DNA of 64,000 bases from Labilibaculum sp. DW002 (GCF_029029525.1 NZ_JAKJSC010000001.1:806001-870000); one strand, 5' to 3'. Numbered from the stretch's first letter, positions 1 to 8,143 are shown. Notes: generated from the letters alone by a model not told the origin. Numbers and translations: made by a program.

Positions 1-2
1 CG

Positions 3-764
3 AACGAAAAAGAAGGGAATGCCATACTAACAGCCGTTCGTGAATTGGTTGTTAAAGAAAAAGAATTGGATGCAAAAATCTGTTCTAGCTTAGGCATTCT
101 TTCTCCTTTTAGAGCACAAGTTGACTGGCTTGCAAAGCAGTTGTTAGAACAATTTGAGATGGAAGAAATTGAGAAGCACAAAATACGAGTTGGTACTGCT
201 TATAGCTTTCAGGGAGAAGAGCGAGACATTATGCACTTGTCGATGGCTGTAGATGCAGAAAGTCATCATTCTGCAATTAACCACATCAACAAAGAGGATG
301 TTTTTAATGTTGCCATTACACGTGCTCGAAACAAACAATTCATACATCACTCGGTTTCAAAAAAAGAACTTAAAGCAAATACTCTTTTGCGAACCTACTT
401 ATCGCAATCTGTTACCATTGAAACAAAACCTGAAACCAAAGAAAGTTCGCATGATGAATACCTGAACGAGGTAAAGGAACTTTTAGAAACGTGGAAGATA
501 AAAACCTATTGGGAAGGCTATTCTATTGCAGGCCTTAAGATTGACTTACTGGTGAAACACAATGGCAAATACTTGGGAATCGATTTGGTTGGTTACCCAG
601 GCGAATACGCCGATATTTTTGGGATAGAACGATATCGCATTCTTAATCGAGCTGGTGTTCATGTATTTCCTCTTCCCTATTCCGATTGGCATTTTGAGAA
701 TGAAAAATCGAAGAAGGTTTTGAAGGATTTTTTGTTCGGTGTTAATGCTGTTTCGGCTAATTAA
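3..764 (+). CDS. SF1 (DNA2/NAM7/UPF1-like) helicase, C-terminal part, with a nuclease-like tail; 5' truncated
   Basis: The frame is open from the window edge, so this is the end of a larger gene; a TTG at 45 is not the true start. Seen: SPFRAQVD, then GTAYSFQGEERD (helicase motif V region) and FNVAITRAR (motif VI), the order found in the second RecA domain of UPF1/DNA2-type superfamily 1 helicases. After about residue 150 comes a roughly 90-residue tail with KIDLLV and GKYLGIDLVG. This resembles a PD-(D/E)XK or DUF559-like restriction-endonuclease fold, as in several bacterial AAA_11/AAA_12 helicases. The nucleotide-binding half with Walker A lies outside the window. Helicase assignment is firm; the nuclease fold is inference. 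Confidence 0.85.
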   Translation, partial: NEKEGNAILTAVRELVVKEKELDAKICSSLGILSPFRAQVDWLAKQLLEQFEMEEIEKHKIRVGTAYSFQGEERDIMHLSMAVDAESHHSAINHINKEDVFNVAITRARNKQFIHHSVSKKELKANTLLRTYLSQSVTIETKPETKESSHDEYLNEVKELLETWKIKTYWEGYSIAGLKIDLLVKHNGKYLGIDLVGYPGEYADIFGIERYRILNRAGVHVFPLPYSDWHFENEKSKKVLKDFLFGVNAVSAN

Positions 765-822
765 TTTTCACAACTTATAATTTATTAGTATTATCTCTGT
801 CTATTGTAAAATGGAATTTATT

Positions 823-905
823 GTAAGTCTATTCGGTAATGAAACAATCCTACAGAACAAAATACTTCTCGCTGAACACGAGCTACAAGCTCGCGCTATC
901 TGCGG
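823..905. repeat. REP-like intergenic element, copy 1
   Basis: Contains GTAAGTCTATTCGGTAAT near its left end and GAACACGAGCTACAAGCTCGCGC near 873-895, whose core is a palindrome (GAGCTACAAGCTC). The same two blocks in the same order and near-equal spacing recur at 2383-2455, and a degenerate copy of the palindrome is at 3184-3212. All lie between genes. Confidence 0.55.
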
Positions 906-933
906 GCAGTTTAGGTTTTGCTAGCAGCAATTT

Positions 934-1311
934 CTACTTTTTTTCTTCACGCAAAATCTTTTCCATTTTTCGACCTCTTGCCAATTCATCAATGAGCTTT
1001 TCCATACGTCTGCATTGTTTATACAATTCAAATTCATCCTCTATTTCTTCAATCCGATAACCACAAACGACTCCTTTAATCAAGTGTGCGTTAGGATGTA
1101 TTTTAGCTTTTTGAAAAAATGTTCTAAAAGTTACTTTCTTTTCAATAAGTACTTGCAAAGCATCTTGATCAAAACCAGTGAACCATTCAATTACCTGGTT
1201 GAGTTCTTCTTTTGTTCTACCATTCTTCTCCAGTCTATCCAAATAAAGTGGATAAATGGATGCAAATATCATATTGGCAACCTTTTCATTTTTTTCGGCA
1301 GTAACTTTCAT
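934..1311 (-). CDS. DUF2200 family protein
   Basis: A 125-aa cytosolic protein. The motif series FASIYPLYLDRLEKNGRT, IEWFTGFDQDAL, LIKGVVCGYRIEEIEDE and a basic tail (MEKLIDELARGRKMEKILR) is the DUF2200 family pattern over its full length. The biochemical role of this family is unknown. It stands alone between two intergenic repeat-bearing gaps, with an AT-rich leader that includes a small palindrome at 1345-1356. The ATG at 1311 gives the normal family N-terminus. Family assignment is firm; function is not known. Confidence 0.88.
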   Translation of the reverse strand: MKVTAEKNEKVANMIFASIYPLYLDRLEKNGRTKEELNQVIEWFTGFDQDALQVLIEKKVTFRTFFQKAKIHPNAHLIKGVVCGYRIEEIEDEFELYKQCRRMEKLIDELARGRKMEKILREEKK

Positions 1312-1344
1312 CTCTATTTAATTTTGAATTAATTACCCTTAACC

Positions 1345-1435
1345 TTATACGTATAAACGAAGTAGCGGCTAAAAAAGCCGAAAATTTGAATTAAGCACGG
1401 ACTATGTAAATATACGAGAAACTTGAATTAAGCAC
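1345..1435. repeat. short palindrome, hairpin and 13-bp direct repeat upstream of the DUF2200 gene
   Basis: Between the divergently arranged ends at 1311 and 1515 lie a 12-bp palindrome TTATACGTATAA (1345-1356), a small hairpin CGGCT-AAAAA-AGCCG (1366-1380) and a direct repeat TTGAATTAAGCAC at 1386-1398 and 1423-1435, 37 bp apart. These could be operator sites for the minus-strand gene; no more can be said. Confidence 0.4.
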
Positions 1436-1514
1436 TAATTTCGCTATTTTGCTTATCCTTTTTTAGCCAGTTTTACAATTCTTTATATCTTCCTTATTGA
1501 TTTTGTAATTACAT

Positions 1515-2240
1515 CTATTCTTGTTTAAAAAAAATACTTCTTTGTGCTCTCTTCTTATACCTGTCCTTAGGAATAATCTCTCTTGTCTTACTTGGACGGT
1601 AGCTGTTAATATTTGGATTTAGAATATATTCGACTTGATGCTCAATCATTTTTTCAAAAGGAATAAGGAAGTCCTTCGTCTCGCATTGTTCTACGTCACC
1701 TTCCTTAAGTAAATTTAAAACAGTATAGGTTGACTCGATAGTACTAAGACAAAGAGGTTCTGGCTGTTGCTTGATAATAAATTTTGATTTTATTTCATTA
1801 TCAAAACTCACTCTTTTTAGTTTTTGCAAGTTCTTACTTAGTTTAAGCATTTTACGGGCGCAGGGCCATGTGCCATCCAGAATAAAGATGTGTGGATTAT
1901 CACCCATAAAAGAATTTATTTCTGAACTTTTTCTTATCGATAAGTTGAAATTATCTTCTCCCGGATAAAGTAAGAAAGAAGAACTATTTTCTTTATTCAG
2001 TATTTCATTTACACGTTTATTATTGGTAAAATCGACACCAACTATAATTTCTGAATTTTCAAGTTGAAGATTAGTCATGTGTCCCGTTCCATTTTTTTCT
2101 TTTTTGTACTCCTTCGGGTGCATAAGAATAATAAAACGAGTCTTAGTCTGGAAAGGACTAATGTGTTTACAAATACATGTGCTTGAAGGCCTATTGCATT
2201 TGTAACATTTAATTCTTGGGTTTTTTATTTCTACTTGCAA
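1515..2240 (-). CDS. DTW-domain protein, probable tRNA-uridine aminocarboxypropyltransferase (TapT/YfiP-like)
   Basis: The N-terminus has a Cys cluster (CYKC at residues 12-15, then CIC at 22-24) that should bind zinc. Around residue 118-128 is FILDGTWPCARKM, the DTW signature of this SPOUT-related family. QQPEPLCLSTIES follows, also typical. DTW proteins use S-adenosylmethionine to transfer a 3-amino-3-carboxypropyl group to uridine of tRNA (acp3U); in E. coli TapT acts at position 47 of the variable loop. At 241 aa, the length is normal. It is monocistronic, flanked by REP-like elements. Family assignment is firm; the exact tRNA position is inferred. Confidence 0.85.
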   Translation of the reverse strand: MQVEIKNPRIKCYKCNRPSSTCICKHISPFQTKTRFIILMHPKEYKKEKNGTGHMTNLQLENSEIIVGVDFTNNKRVNEILNKENSSSFLLYPGEDNFNLSIRKSSEINSFMGDNPHIFILDGTWPCARKMLKLSKNLQKLKRVSFDNEIKSKFIIKQQPEPLCLSTIESTYTVLNLLKEGDVEQCETKDFLIPFEKMIEHQVEYILNPNINSYRPSKTREIIPKDRYKKRAQRSIFFKQE

Positions 2241-2382
2241 GGTGAATATCTTTTTATTTTTCTAATTGGCTATAAGGTTTGAGCTATGGTTTCCTTGTGG
2301 AATTGTCCGCGAGAACCAAACGATGGTCTAAAGGTAAGGATTTCCGCTTATGAAATTCCTTCACAATGAATTATAGATATTG

Positions 2383-2455
2383 GTAAGTCTATTAGGTAAT
2401 AAAACACACGTCTCTAGTGCTTTCGCAGAACACGAGCTATAATCTCGCGCTAGAG
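2383..2455. repeat. REP-like intergenic element, copy 2
   Basis: Second copy of the element at 823-905: GTAAGTCTATTAGGTAAT at the left, and GAACACGAGCTATAATCTCGC at about 2428-2448 with the palindromic core GAGCTATAATCTC slightly degenerate. It lies just past the 3' end of the minus-strand gene at 2484. Confidence 0.55.
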
Positions 2456-2483
2456 GGAGCCTTTCAATTTTCATTACACGTTT

Positions 2484-3077
2484 TCAACCTCCTATTTTCA
2501 TCAACTCATTATACAAATCATCTAAAAATTTTTGTTGCTTTGCATCATCTTTAAAATACCTTTGATAAGAAACACTGCAAGATTCAACATCCAAAATGTT
2601 TTGTTTGTTAAAAGACCAATCATCTGTGTTTTTCACAGTTATTCCTAAACTACTATTACAATTTTGCCACAGATTAGAGAATTCAGTTTCTTTGCTTTTA
2701 TCTAAGCTATCGAAATCAGCATAGACAGTAAAACCTTTCATTTCTGAATTGTAAAACTTTACGATTGAAGTAATTGGTACTCCTCCCCAATCTAATGCTG
2801 TACCTTCCGCAAAAGAAAAATCAGAAATATCATTCTCATTGAGTAGTTTTTCTTGCTCATATTTCTCCCAGAAATTTCGTTTTTTATATGTGACTTTCGT
2901 TCCTTTTGGCAACAATATGTTTTTAATAGTAATTGGCTTAGTAGTTACAAAATAAGGGCTTTGATCAGGCTTATTAAGAACCCACATCGAAGCAAGTGCC
3001 TTTGAATAAAAATAAAAGTATCCAATAACTACAAGTAGTATTATACCAAGTATTATAAATATTATTTTCTTCTCCAT
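2484..3077 (-). CDS. hypothetical protein with one N-terminal membrane anchor
   Basis: 197 aa. Residues 1-28 are a positively charged start followed by a strongly hydrophobic stretch (IIFIILGIILLVVIGYFYFY), so the protein is either anchored in the inner membrane or an uncleaved export signal leads a periplasmic domain. The rest is soluble, with a Cys in NCNSS and another in VESCSVSY that could form a periplasmic disulfide. I do not recognise a family. It lies among other small minus-strand genes separated by palindrome-containing gaps and has no obvious operon partner. Confidence 0.7.
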   Translation of the reverse strand: MEKKIIFIILGIILLVVIGYFYFYSKALASMWVLNKPDQSPYFVTTKPITIKNILLPKGTKVTYKKRNFWEKYEQEKLLNENDISDFSFAEGTALDWGGVPITSIVKFYNSEMKGFTVYADFDSLDKSKETEFSNLWQNCNSSLGITVKNTDDWSFNKQNILDVESCSVSYQRYFKDDAKQQKFLDDLYNELMKIGG

Positions 3078-3120
3078 TTTTTATTATAATTTTTGCTTTT
3101 CAGATAGCAGGCAACAACTT

Positions 3121-3212
3121 TCTAAGTTTCTCCTCCCCCACGCTACCGCACGAATCCTTTCGTGTGGCTTTTATCTTTTTTCGAAGAACGCGATACAATC
3201 GCGCACTAGCGG
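3121..3212. repeat. intergenic palindrome cluster (hairpin plus degenerate REP-like copy)
   Basis: At 3146-3167 a 9-bp stem (CCGCACGAA / TTCGTGTGG) with a 4-nt loop is followed on the plus strand by a T-rich run. At 3184-3212 GAACGCGATACAATCGCGCACTAG resembles the palindrome of the REP-like elements at 823 and 2383. It occupies most of the 146-bp gap between two minus-strand genes. Confidence 0.5.
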
Positions 3213-3223
3213 GGTTTTGTTTT

Positions 3224-3820
3224 TCATTCAGAGTCATTTTCAGTTTCAATATTTTTATCAATAAAATCCTTATAGTACTCCATTAATTGATTCTCAGAAT
3301 ATAAAATATCTTGTAAATGTAATATAACTACCATTTTACTTTCTTTTGAATTACTAAAGGCATTTGAATAAATAAACTCAGAAAATTTATCTAACTTTTT
3401 ATCAATAATCTCTGATAAGAAATTCATATTAATAAGTGTTGACATCATTTCAAAATCAATTGAATTTATTTGATTTCTTTTATAAAACTCTAATCCTGAA
3501 TTGTGTATTGTGGCATATTGCAAACCATTTGATTGCTTGAATAAGTCAACAATTGTACTTGAATCTTCAGTATATTTAATAAGAGTATCTAGTAAATTTG
3601 TTTGATCTTCAACAATCCCGTTTAAACTTGAATAGTTCGATTTAATTTCACTATTTATAGTTTCAATCGATGCAATGTGATACTTTCTTGCTTGATCATA
3701 TTCTTTTAAGTTGCTTAAAAATAATGCGATCAAAACACCAATGGTAACTATTGTAAGTTCTATTAGATAGGTCTTAATTTTTCCTCTCTTTGAATTCATA
3801 TTTATAGTATTTTTTAACAA
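3224..3820 (-). CDS. hypothetical membrane-anchored protein with coiled-coil-like helices
   Basis: 198 aa. A short basic N-terminus (NSKRGKIKTY) precedes one hydrophobic segment at about residues 18-40 (LIELTIVTIGVLIALFLSNL). A long helical region rich in E, K, N and D follows (YHIASIETINSEIKSNYSSL onward). The layout resembles small Bacteroidota proteins of the DUF6090 kind (basic start, VIGVLIAL-type TM, helical tail), but the match is by eye only. No catalytic motif is visible. It probably exposes its helical part to the periplasm. Real coding is supported by length, codon pattern and clean intergenic borders. Confidence 0.7.
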   Translation of the reverse strand: MLKNTINMNSKRGKIKTYLIELTIVTIGVLIALFLSNLKEYDQARKYHIASIETINSEIKSNYSSLNGIVEDQTNLLDTLIKYTEDSSTIVDLFKQSNGLQYATIHNSGLEFYKRNQINSIDFEMMSTLINMNFLSEIIDKKLDKFSEFIYSNAFSNSKESKMVVILHLQDILYSENQLMEYYKDFIDKNIETENDSE

Positions 3821-3916
3821 TCAAAATATTTTACGCTCTTTTATATCTCTATAATTTTTTTTAAAATATCGTACACTAGGTTATTGAATTCTCAGCCTTC
3901 TGTTAAATTATACACA

Positions 3917-3956
3917 ACGGTTAGTATAAAATGCATTTTATACAGTGTTAGCACTT
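3917..3956 (-). repeat. attC-like palindromic site at the 3' end of the 3938 gene
   Basis: A perfect 20-bp palindrome GTATAAAATGCATTTTATAC (3924-3943) overlaps the stop codon of the minus-strand gene. Next to it is GTTAGCACTT (3947-3956, plus strand). Its exact reverse complement AAGTGCTAAC is at 4531-4540, just upstream of the same gene, so the gene is bracketed by a perfect 10-bp inverted repeat. In integron cassettes the inverse core site of attC and the cassette's first bases are complementary in this way. The attC reading is inference. Confidence 0.45.
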
Positions 3957-4519
3957 GTTTTTCTTCTTTCTTTTATTTTGCTTATTCCAAGCATGAGTAG
4001 AGTTATAATCAATGCAATAAAAAAGACTGTTGTTGTCATACTTTTAACCACTGAAAAAACATTTGTGACTTTCGCAGTGAATGGCGAAAAATCAGGAAAA
4101 TTGTACAACATTGTAAAAATCCCAAAATTTTCTAAATAATCAGCTATTCCAGCTATTAGAGGTAAGAAGCAGAGATAGAAAAAGAAAGAGTCTAGTTTGT
4201 TTAGCTTTTTTAAAAAGAACCCAATCAATAGGCAATAGCTAATTCCAAAGAGAAATGGATAAATCATATCGACAGGAAGTTGATTCGTTAAATAAACCTG
4301 CCTTCCATTTTCTCCTAATGTCTCGAAAAGCGTGTTTATATATTCTAAATCGTATCCTAATGGCATCATGTCCAATAATTTCAGACCATTTGAAAATGTC
4401 ATTGTTTTTGGAATTGTAACTGTCAGCATAACTGCATAAACAATATTTGTTAGAAGAAAAAGCAGTAGTACTTTTTTGCCGGTCAGATTCGTAGCTATAA
4501 TTTTCCTTATTCTCTCCAT
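3938..4519 (-). CDS. hypothetical polytopic membrane protein (about four TM segments)
   Basis: 193 aa with hydrophobic segments near residues 15-37 (VLLLFLLTNIVYAVMLTV), 85-103, 112-133 and 152-178, and short charged loops. It ends in a Lys/Arg-rich tail (KIKERRKTSA). No family is recognised. The gene sits between a perfect 10-bp inverted repeat (3947-3956 and 4531-4540), and its last codons lie inside a 20-bp palindrome, which makes it look like a mobile single-gene cassette with its own recombination site. It reads in the same direction as its neighbours. An inner-membrane location is inferred from hydrophobicity. Confidence 0.72.
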   Translation of the reverse strand: MERIRKIIATNLTGKKVLLLFLLTNIVYAVMLTVTIPKTMTFSNGLKLLDMMPLGYDLEYINTLFETLGENGRQVYLTNQLPVDMIYPFLFGISYCLLIGFFLKKLNKLDSFFFYLCFLPLIAGIADYLENFGIFTMLYNFPDFSPFTAKVTNVFSVVKSMTTTVFFIALIITLLMLGISKIKERRKTSANTV

Positions 4520-4539
4520 TTATTTTTAATAAGTGCTAA

Positions 4540-4686
4540 CGGCAGTTTGTCTAAAAACACATTAAACTGCACATTTAAGGTTTAAATATAGCAGTTTTAA
4601 GGATACATAAAAATTGCTAAACGTTTAATTTCAAACTGAATTAAGCTTTATATTTGGGCCAATTTCGCCTACTAGCGAATGCTTGT
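4540..4686. repeat. about 147-bp direct repeat, copy A
   Basis: Nearly the same sequence recurs at 8700-8847, including a 55-bp identical block (4594-4648 versus 8755-8809) and a shared end ATTTGGGCCAATTTCGCC. Each copy lies directly upstream of a minus-strand gene for a small membrane protein, so it may carry its promoter or be part of a recombination site. The rest of the gap to 4818 shows nothing recognisable. Confidence 0.8.
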
Positions 4687-4818
4687 AGCTCTCGCCAGCA
4701 GGGTGTCTGAATATTTTTCGCAGATTTTGAATTACTCAGAAAACATTTTACTGTACACTCTTGTTTGCCGTAATTTATTAATTGGACTCAATAGAATTCT
4801 ACCTCATCCTTTATTCAT

Positions 4819-5298
4819 CTATTTTGCAAGCGACTGATGCGAATAAATCACTTTCCAATTATTATCAATCAACTCGTAAACAAATGACCAGTGAAAATTA
4901 GCGGTAATAACTCTTCCATCCTTAAGAGTAGCCTTGGCCACTCCTGAAGCTGTCATAAGAACATTTTTAGGAGATAGAACAGTAATCTTTTTATCTTTAA
5001 TTGAAATATCTTGATGGCTTATCCCTTGAGCATTTGATTTAAAATCACTAATCAAGGAAGGATAATCTGCATAATACTTTCCATTTGTTATAAATCCAGC
5101 CTCATGTTTATCGTCAACTCCTGAACTCAATCCATTAAAATTAAGTTCCTCAGCAGAAACTAGCATCTTTTGAAAAACAGAATCTACTTCATTTTTTATA
5201 AATTCCTTTTGAACTTTAAAAACATTTTGACCTTTAGATTGTGCTACAAATCCTAATAATAAAAACAAAAAAATCGAAACAAGCTTTAGTTTTTTCAT
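4819..5298 (-). CDS. secreted SnoaL/DUF4440-like (NTF2-fold) protein
   Basis: The open frame begins at 5334, but the ATG at 5298 opens a normal signal peptide (MKKLKLVSIFLFLLLGFVAQ, cleavage probably before QNVFK), so this start is preferred. The mature part has the rhythm of an NTF2-like alpha+beta barrel: a helix with DSVFQKML, then NFNGLS, YPSLISDFKS, VLMTASGVAKATLKDG, ANFHWSFVYELIDNNWKVIYSHQS. This resembles DUF4440/SnoaL-like domains, in which the pocket binds small ligands or catalyses isomerase or hydrolase reactions. No substrate can be named. The gene stands alone. Fold assignment is by eye. Confidence 0.7.
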   Translation of the reverse strand: MKKLKLVSIFLFLLLGFVAQSKGQNVFKVQKEFIKNEVDSVFQKMLVSAEELNFNGLSSGVDDKHEAGFITNGKYYADYPSLISDFKSNAQGISHQDISIKDKKITVLSPKNVLMTASGVAKATLKDGRVITANFHWSFVYELIDNNWKVIYSHQSLAK

Positions 5299-5602
5299 CA
5301 GTACAGGCTTTTTTAAAATTAAACTTCCTATCAAATATAAATTATTTAATTATAAATCATCCAATTGCAAGTTCTCTGCTATTAAAAGGCCCTGTATTTA
5401 TAGTATTCCTTATAAAATCAAACTGAATACTAACAAACACATTGAAAAATTGAATAGCTTTGAAACCTCAATATCGATCAGCTTTTTTAATTCAATAGTT
5501 TAATCAAACCAATCTTTTAAGCGTTTCCTTATTACGAGTAAATTTCCCATTCAGCAAACGGATATCTTACCATAATAGCCATTACAAAACACAACTTATA
5601 TT
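5299..5602. other. intergenic region between divergent genes, nothing recognised
   Basis: About 300 AT-rich bases lie between the minus-strand NTF2-like gene and the plus-strand lipoprotein gene. They should hold both promoters. I see no exact TAnnTTTG box, terminator hairpin or repeat. Confidence 0.5.
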
Positions 5603-6256
5603 ATGAAATACCTATTTTTTCTTATTATCCCTATCCTATCGCTTTATTCGTGCAACAAAGCTAAAATAGAATCTGTTAATGGTGTGTTTACTGATGAGTT
5701 TAAATACAAATGGAATTCTCCCTGGATGGATAAATCTAACGAATATTTAAAATATGAACCCTTTGGATCCAGATCAGGTTTAAAAATCAGAAATATCTCT
5801 GACTATCATACTGGCCTAAACTATTATGATTTTCCCGTGAAAATGATGGATGATTTTGAGATGAATCTAAAGTTTATCATGTTTGGAGAAAATACATTCA
5901 CCCTTTTTATTGGATATAAAGACCCTCAACACCGTGAATCGTTTTCATTTTCGAAACGAAAAAAGGAATTTCGATATACCCGATTCCGGGGCAAAGGAAA
6001 TCCACTAAGATTACGATCCAGTTGTGAAGTAAATAAAGGGACTTTTAAGTTTAAAAAAGGTTTAAATAAAATAAAACTCATAAAAAAGAACAACGAGGTA
6101 TTTGTCTATCACAATAATACCTTGCTTATGCATGAAAAAAACCTGCCAAGCTTTTGCAATAGTTTCGGTTTCGGATTAGGACCTAAAACAAGTGTATACT
6201 TAAGAAAAATAGAAATTATCGAGACTAATTTTAAGCATCAACAAGCTACTAATTAA
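5603..6256 (+). CDS. lipoprotein, possible concanavalin-like (DUF1080/LamG-type) beta-sandwich
   Basis: 217 aa. A short signal peptide ends in a lipobox (ILSLYSC at residues 12-18), so the mature protein starts at Cys17 and is a membrane lipoprotein. The body is beta-rich: FTDEFKYKW, GLKIRNISDYHTGLNYYDFP, FEMNLKFIMFGENTFTLFIGY, then KLIKKNNEVFVYHNNTLL and FGFGLGPKTSVYLRKIEIIE. This order of strands, with a final short strand returning to the start, is the usual pattern of jelly-roll domains such as DUF1080 or LamG. A carbohydrate-binding role is possible but not shown. It is convergent with the SMP-30 gene 29 bp downstream. Confidence 0.68.
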   Translation: MKYLFFLIIPILSLYSCNKAKIESVNGVFTDEFKYKWNSPWMDKSNEYLKYEPFGSRSGLKIRNISDYHTGLNYYDFPVKMMDDFEMNLKFIMFGENTFTLFIGYKDPQHRESFSFSKRKKEFRYTRFRGKGNPLRLRSSCEVNKGTFKFKKGLNKIKLIKKNNEVFVYHNNTLLMHEKNLPSFCNSFGFGLGPKTSVYLRKIEIIETNFKHQQATN

Positions 6257-6285
6257 ATAACTAACACAAACTCGCAAGCCATTTA

Positions 6286-7179
6286 TTAATCCACCCCTTT
6301 CGTATCTAATTTAACTCTATAAATTGATGTACGTGCAGTTATAAAAAGTTGATTTCTATTTTTTCCCCCGAAACAAAGGTTAGATGGTTTTTCTGGAACT
6401 GAAATAGATTCTAATAATTCACCCGAAGGAGAAAAAATATCTACAGCTTGTTTTCCGCTAGTGGTTAAATAAACATTTCCCTCTTTGTCGATGGTCATTC
6501 CATCGCAAGCAAATTCAACAAAAAGTGCTTTATTTGCTAATAATCCATCTTTTTTAATATCATACTTATATGTTTTACCTGCTTTAGCATCCGTTACATA
6601 TAGGATTTTTCCATTAGGAGTTCCAAGCACACCATTGGGTTTTACCAGATCATCGCATACCCGAATAACCGATTTACGATCTGGACGGATATAATAAACA
6701 TGCATTCCATCTTGAGAAAGTTCGTTCTCCCCACCACCATATTTAGGATCGGTGAAATAGATACCACCTTTTCCATCGGGCCATAAATCGTTGGGCTGAT
6801 TAAACCTTTTACCTTCGTACGCTGTGGCTAATGGTAAATAAACTCCTTCAGGACTTGTTGAAGTAATCTGTCCCTTTTCTCCTTCACAAACCAATAAGTT
6901 TTCGTCTTTATCAAAATATAAGCCATTTGCACGACCACTGTTTATCCGAAAAGTATCTAGTTTATTATCTAATGTCCAAATTAAAATTAAATGTGCACGA
7001 AGATCAGTAAAGTATACATTTCCCTTAGCATCAACCGCTGGTCCTTCGGTAAATATAAAATCTCCAGCTAATTTCTCTATTTCACTACTTACTAAGCTTT
7101 TAAACTCACTCTTTTTACTTTGACTACTTGCACAAGAGACTAATGCAAAAACAATTAGCAATGCTAAAATATTCTTCAT
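6286..7179 (-). CDS. SMP-30/gluconolactonase family lipoprotein
   Basis: 297 aa with a lipobox at the start (FALVSCASS), so it is a lipoprotein of the cell envelope. Six-bladed propeller motifs run through it: FIFTEGPAVDAKGNVYFTD (EGP supplies the Glu metal ligand), NGLYFDKDENLLVCEG, QPNDLWPDGKGGIYFTDP (Asn ligand), LVKPNGVLGTPNGKILYVTD, and FACDGMTIDKEGNVYLTT (Asp ligand). The family (SGL, PF08450) binds a divalent metal and hydrolyses lactones such as gluconolactone. The metal-ligand pattern is intact, so activity is plausible; the natural lactone is unknown. It is monocistronic. Confidence 0.88.
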   Translation of the reverse strand: MKNILALLIVFALVSCASSQSKKSEFKSLVSSEIEKLAGDFIFTEGPAVDAKGNVYFTDLRAHLILIWTLDNKLDTFRINSGRANGLYFDKDENLLVCEGEKGQITSTSPEGVYLPLATAYEGKRFNQPNDLWPDGKGGIYFTDPKYGGGENELSQDGMHVYYIRPDRKSVIRVCDDLVKPNGVLGTPNGKILYVTDAKAGKTYKYDIKKDGLLANKALFVEFACDGMTIDKEGNVYLTTSGKQAVDIFSPSGELLESISVPEKPSNLCFGGKNRNQLFITARTSIYRVKLDTKGVD

Positions 7180-7273
7180 GATTAAAAGGTATTAGTTAAT
7201 AATTCTGAAAATATTAAAGTATAAGTTATATCTATTTCACTAGTCCTTAAAAAATATTTTGCACAACCTTTTC

Positions 7274-7534
7274 TTATTTTAAGTTTCTAGATTCAAGCTC
7301 TGTCTGCAATTCATTTTCTAATATTTTATTATTCGTCGAATTTCTTACGATTACATATGCTAATAGTAATGGAAAGAATGTAAAAAACTCAAAGCCATTT
7401 TTCACTGCACCATAAATAGCAATTCCAATAGTAACCCCAACAATTGTAGCATCAATTATTTTGTTGGTTTTTATTTTCTTTATTTTCTGCAAAATTTCTT
7501 TATCGGTTAATTCTGCCAAGTTATTCGATTTCAT
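7274..7534 (-). CDS. small hypothetical membrane protein
   Basis: 86 aa. A polar, Lys-rich N-terminal 30 residues (LTDKEILQKIKKIKTNKI) is followed by two hydrophobic stretches at about 30-46 (ATIVGVTIGIAIYGAVK) and 49-65 (FFTFFPLLLAYVIV), then an acidic helix (NKILENELQTELESR). The layout suggests a two-TM hairpin with cytosolic ends. No family recognised. It is separated from the next gene by a 93-bp gap containing AACTAATGC-type imperfect palindromes. Confidence 0.65.
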   Translation of the reverse strand: MKSNNLAELTDKEILQKIKKIKTNKIIDATIVGVTIGIAIYGAVKNGFEFFTFFPLLLAYVIVRNSTNNKILENELQTELESRNLK

Positions 7535-7627
7535 ATAATTGTTTTATTAGAGCGAGACAAATTGATTTGCTGGTGTTTTCTAATTGTACAGAATTATGAA
7601 CTTGTCAACGCTTATGATGATTTAGCA

Positions 7628-8143
7628 TTAGTTAGCGATAGTTTTAATTTGTTTCCTTCCTAGTATTAAGAATAATAAAACTCCCATTACCGGTGCAAAT
7701 ATGATTGTAATTACCCATGCAATTTTATCCTGTGGATTTTTAAATTCATTCTTCATCGTTAGGTAAAGACATATCATTCCACCAATAAAATATAGAATAA
7801 TTCCTCCCAAGAGTAGTATAGGATATGCATAAAAGAATAGACTATTCGATCCTGACATATGACTAGTATATGTTATGATCACATTATTCTTATTAGCAAT
7901 ATTTATAATTGTACTTGCAAATACATTAAAACTTCCTATTTGCATTTTTCGCTTAGGCTTATTGACTTCCTCTTTAAAAACTATTAGAGCCTCTTTCCTA
8001 TCCACTACATCAATCTGCTTTACTTGATCCGTTTCTATTAAATTTATTAGTTCCTGTTTTTGAATTGTTTCGATTGTTTTATTACATGAGCTGATAAATC
8101 CAGCAAAAATAATTGATACAAAAATTAAAATTTTAGTCTTCAT
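7628..8143 (-). CDS. lipoprotein with FtsH-extracellular-like region and PLDc_N membrane domain
   Basis: 171 aa. It starts with a signal peptide and lipobox (FAGFISSC). Residues 25-60 (QELINLIETDQVKQIDVVDRKEALIVFKEE) resemble the short periplasmic domain of FtsH proteases (strand, helix, strand with V-x-x-V-x-V). Two TM segments follow at about 108-131 and 143-164. The second carries KIAWVITIIFAPVMGVLLFLILGRKQ, the PLDc_N pattern found at the start of cardiolipin synthases but without any phospholipase D catalytic domain. Such stand-alone PLDc_N proteins are common and of unknown role. The combination with an FtsH_ext-like part is unusual. The domain calls are by eye. Confidence 0.72.
   Translation of the reverse strand: MKTKILIFVSIIFAGFISSCNKTIETIQKQELINLIETDQVKQIDVVDRKEALIVFKEEVNKPKRKMQIGSFNVFASTIINIANKNNVIITYTSHMSGSNSLFFYAYPILLLGGIILYFIGGMICLYLTMKNEFKNPQDKIAWVITIIFAPVMGVLLFLILGRKQIKTIAN

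Noticed and set aside
839-1332. Plus-strand ORFs opposite the DUF2200 gene
   Set aside because: They are antisense shadows of a well-supported gene and have low-complexity composition.
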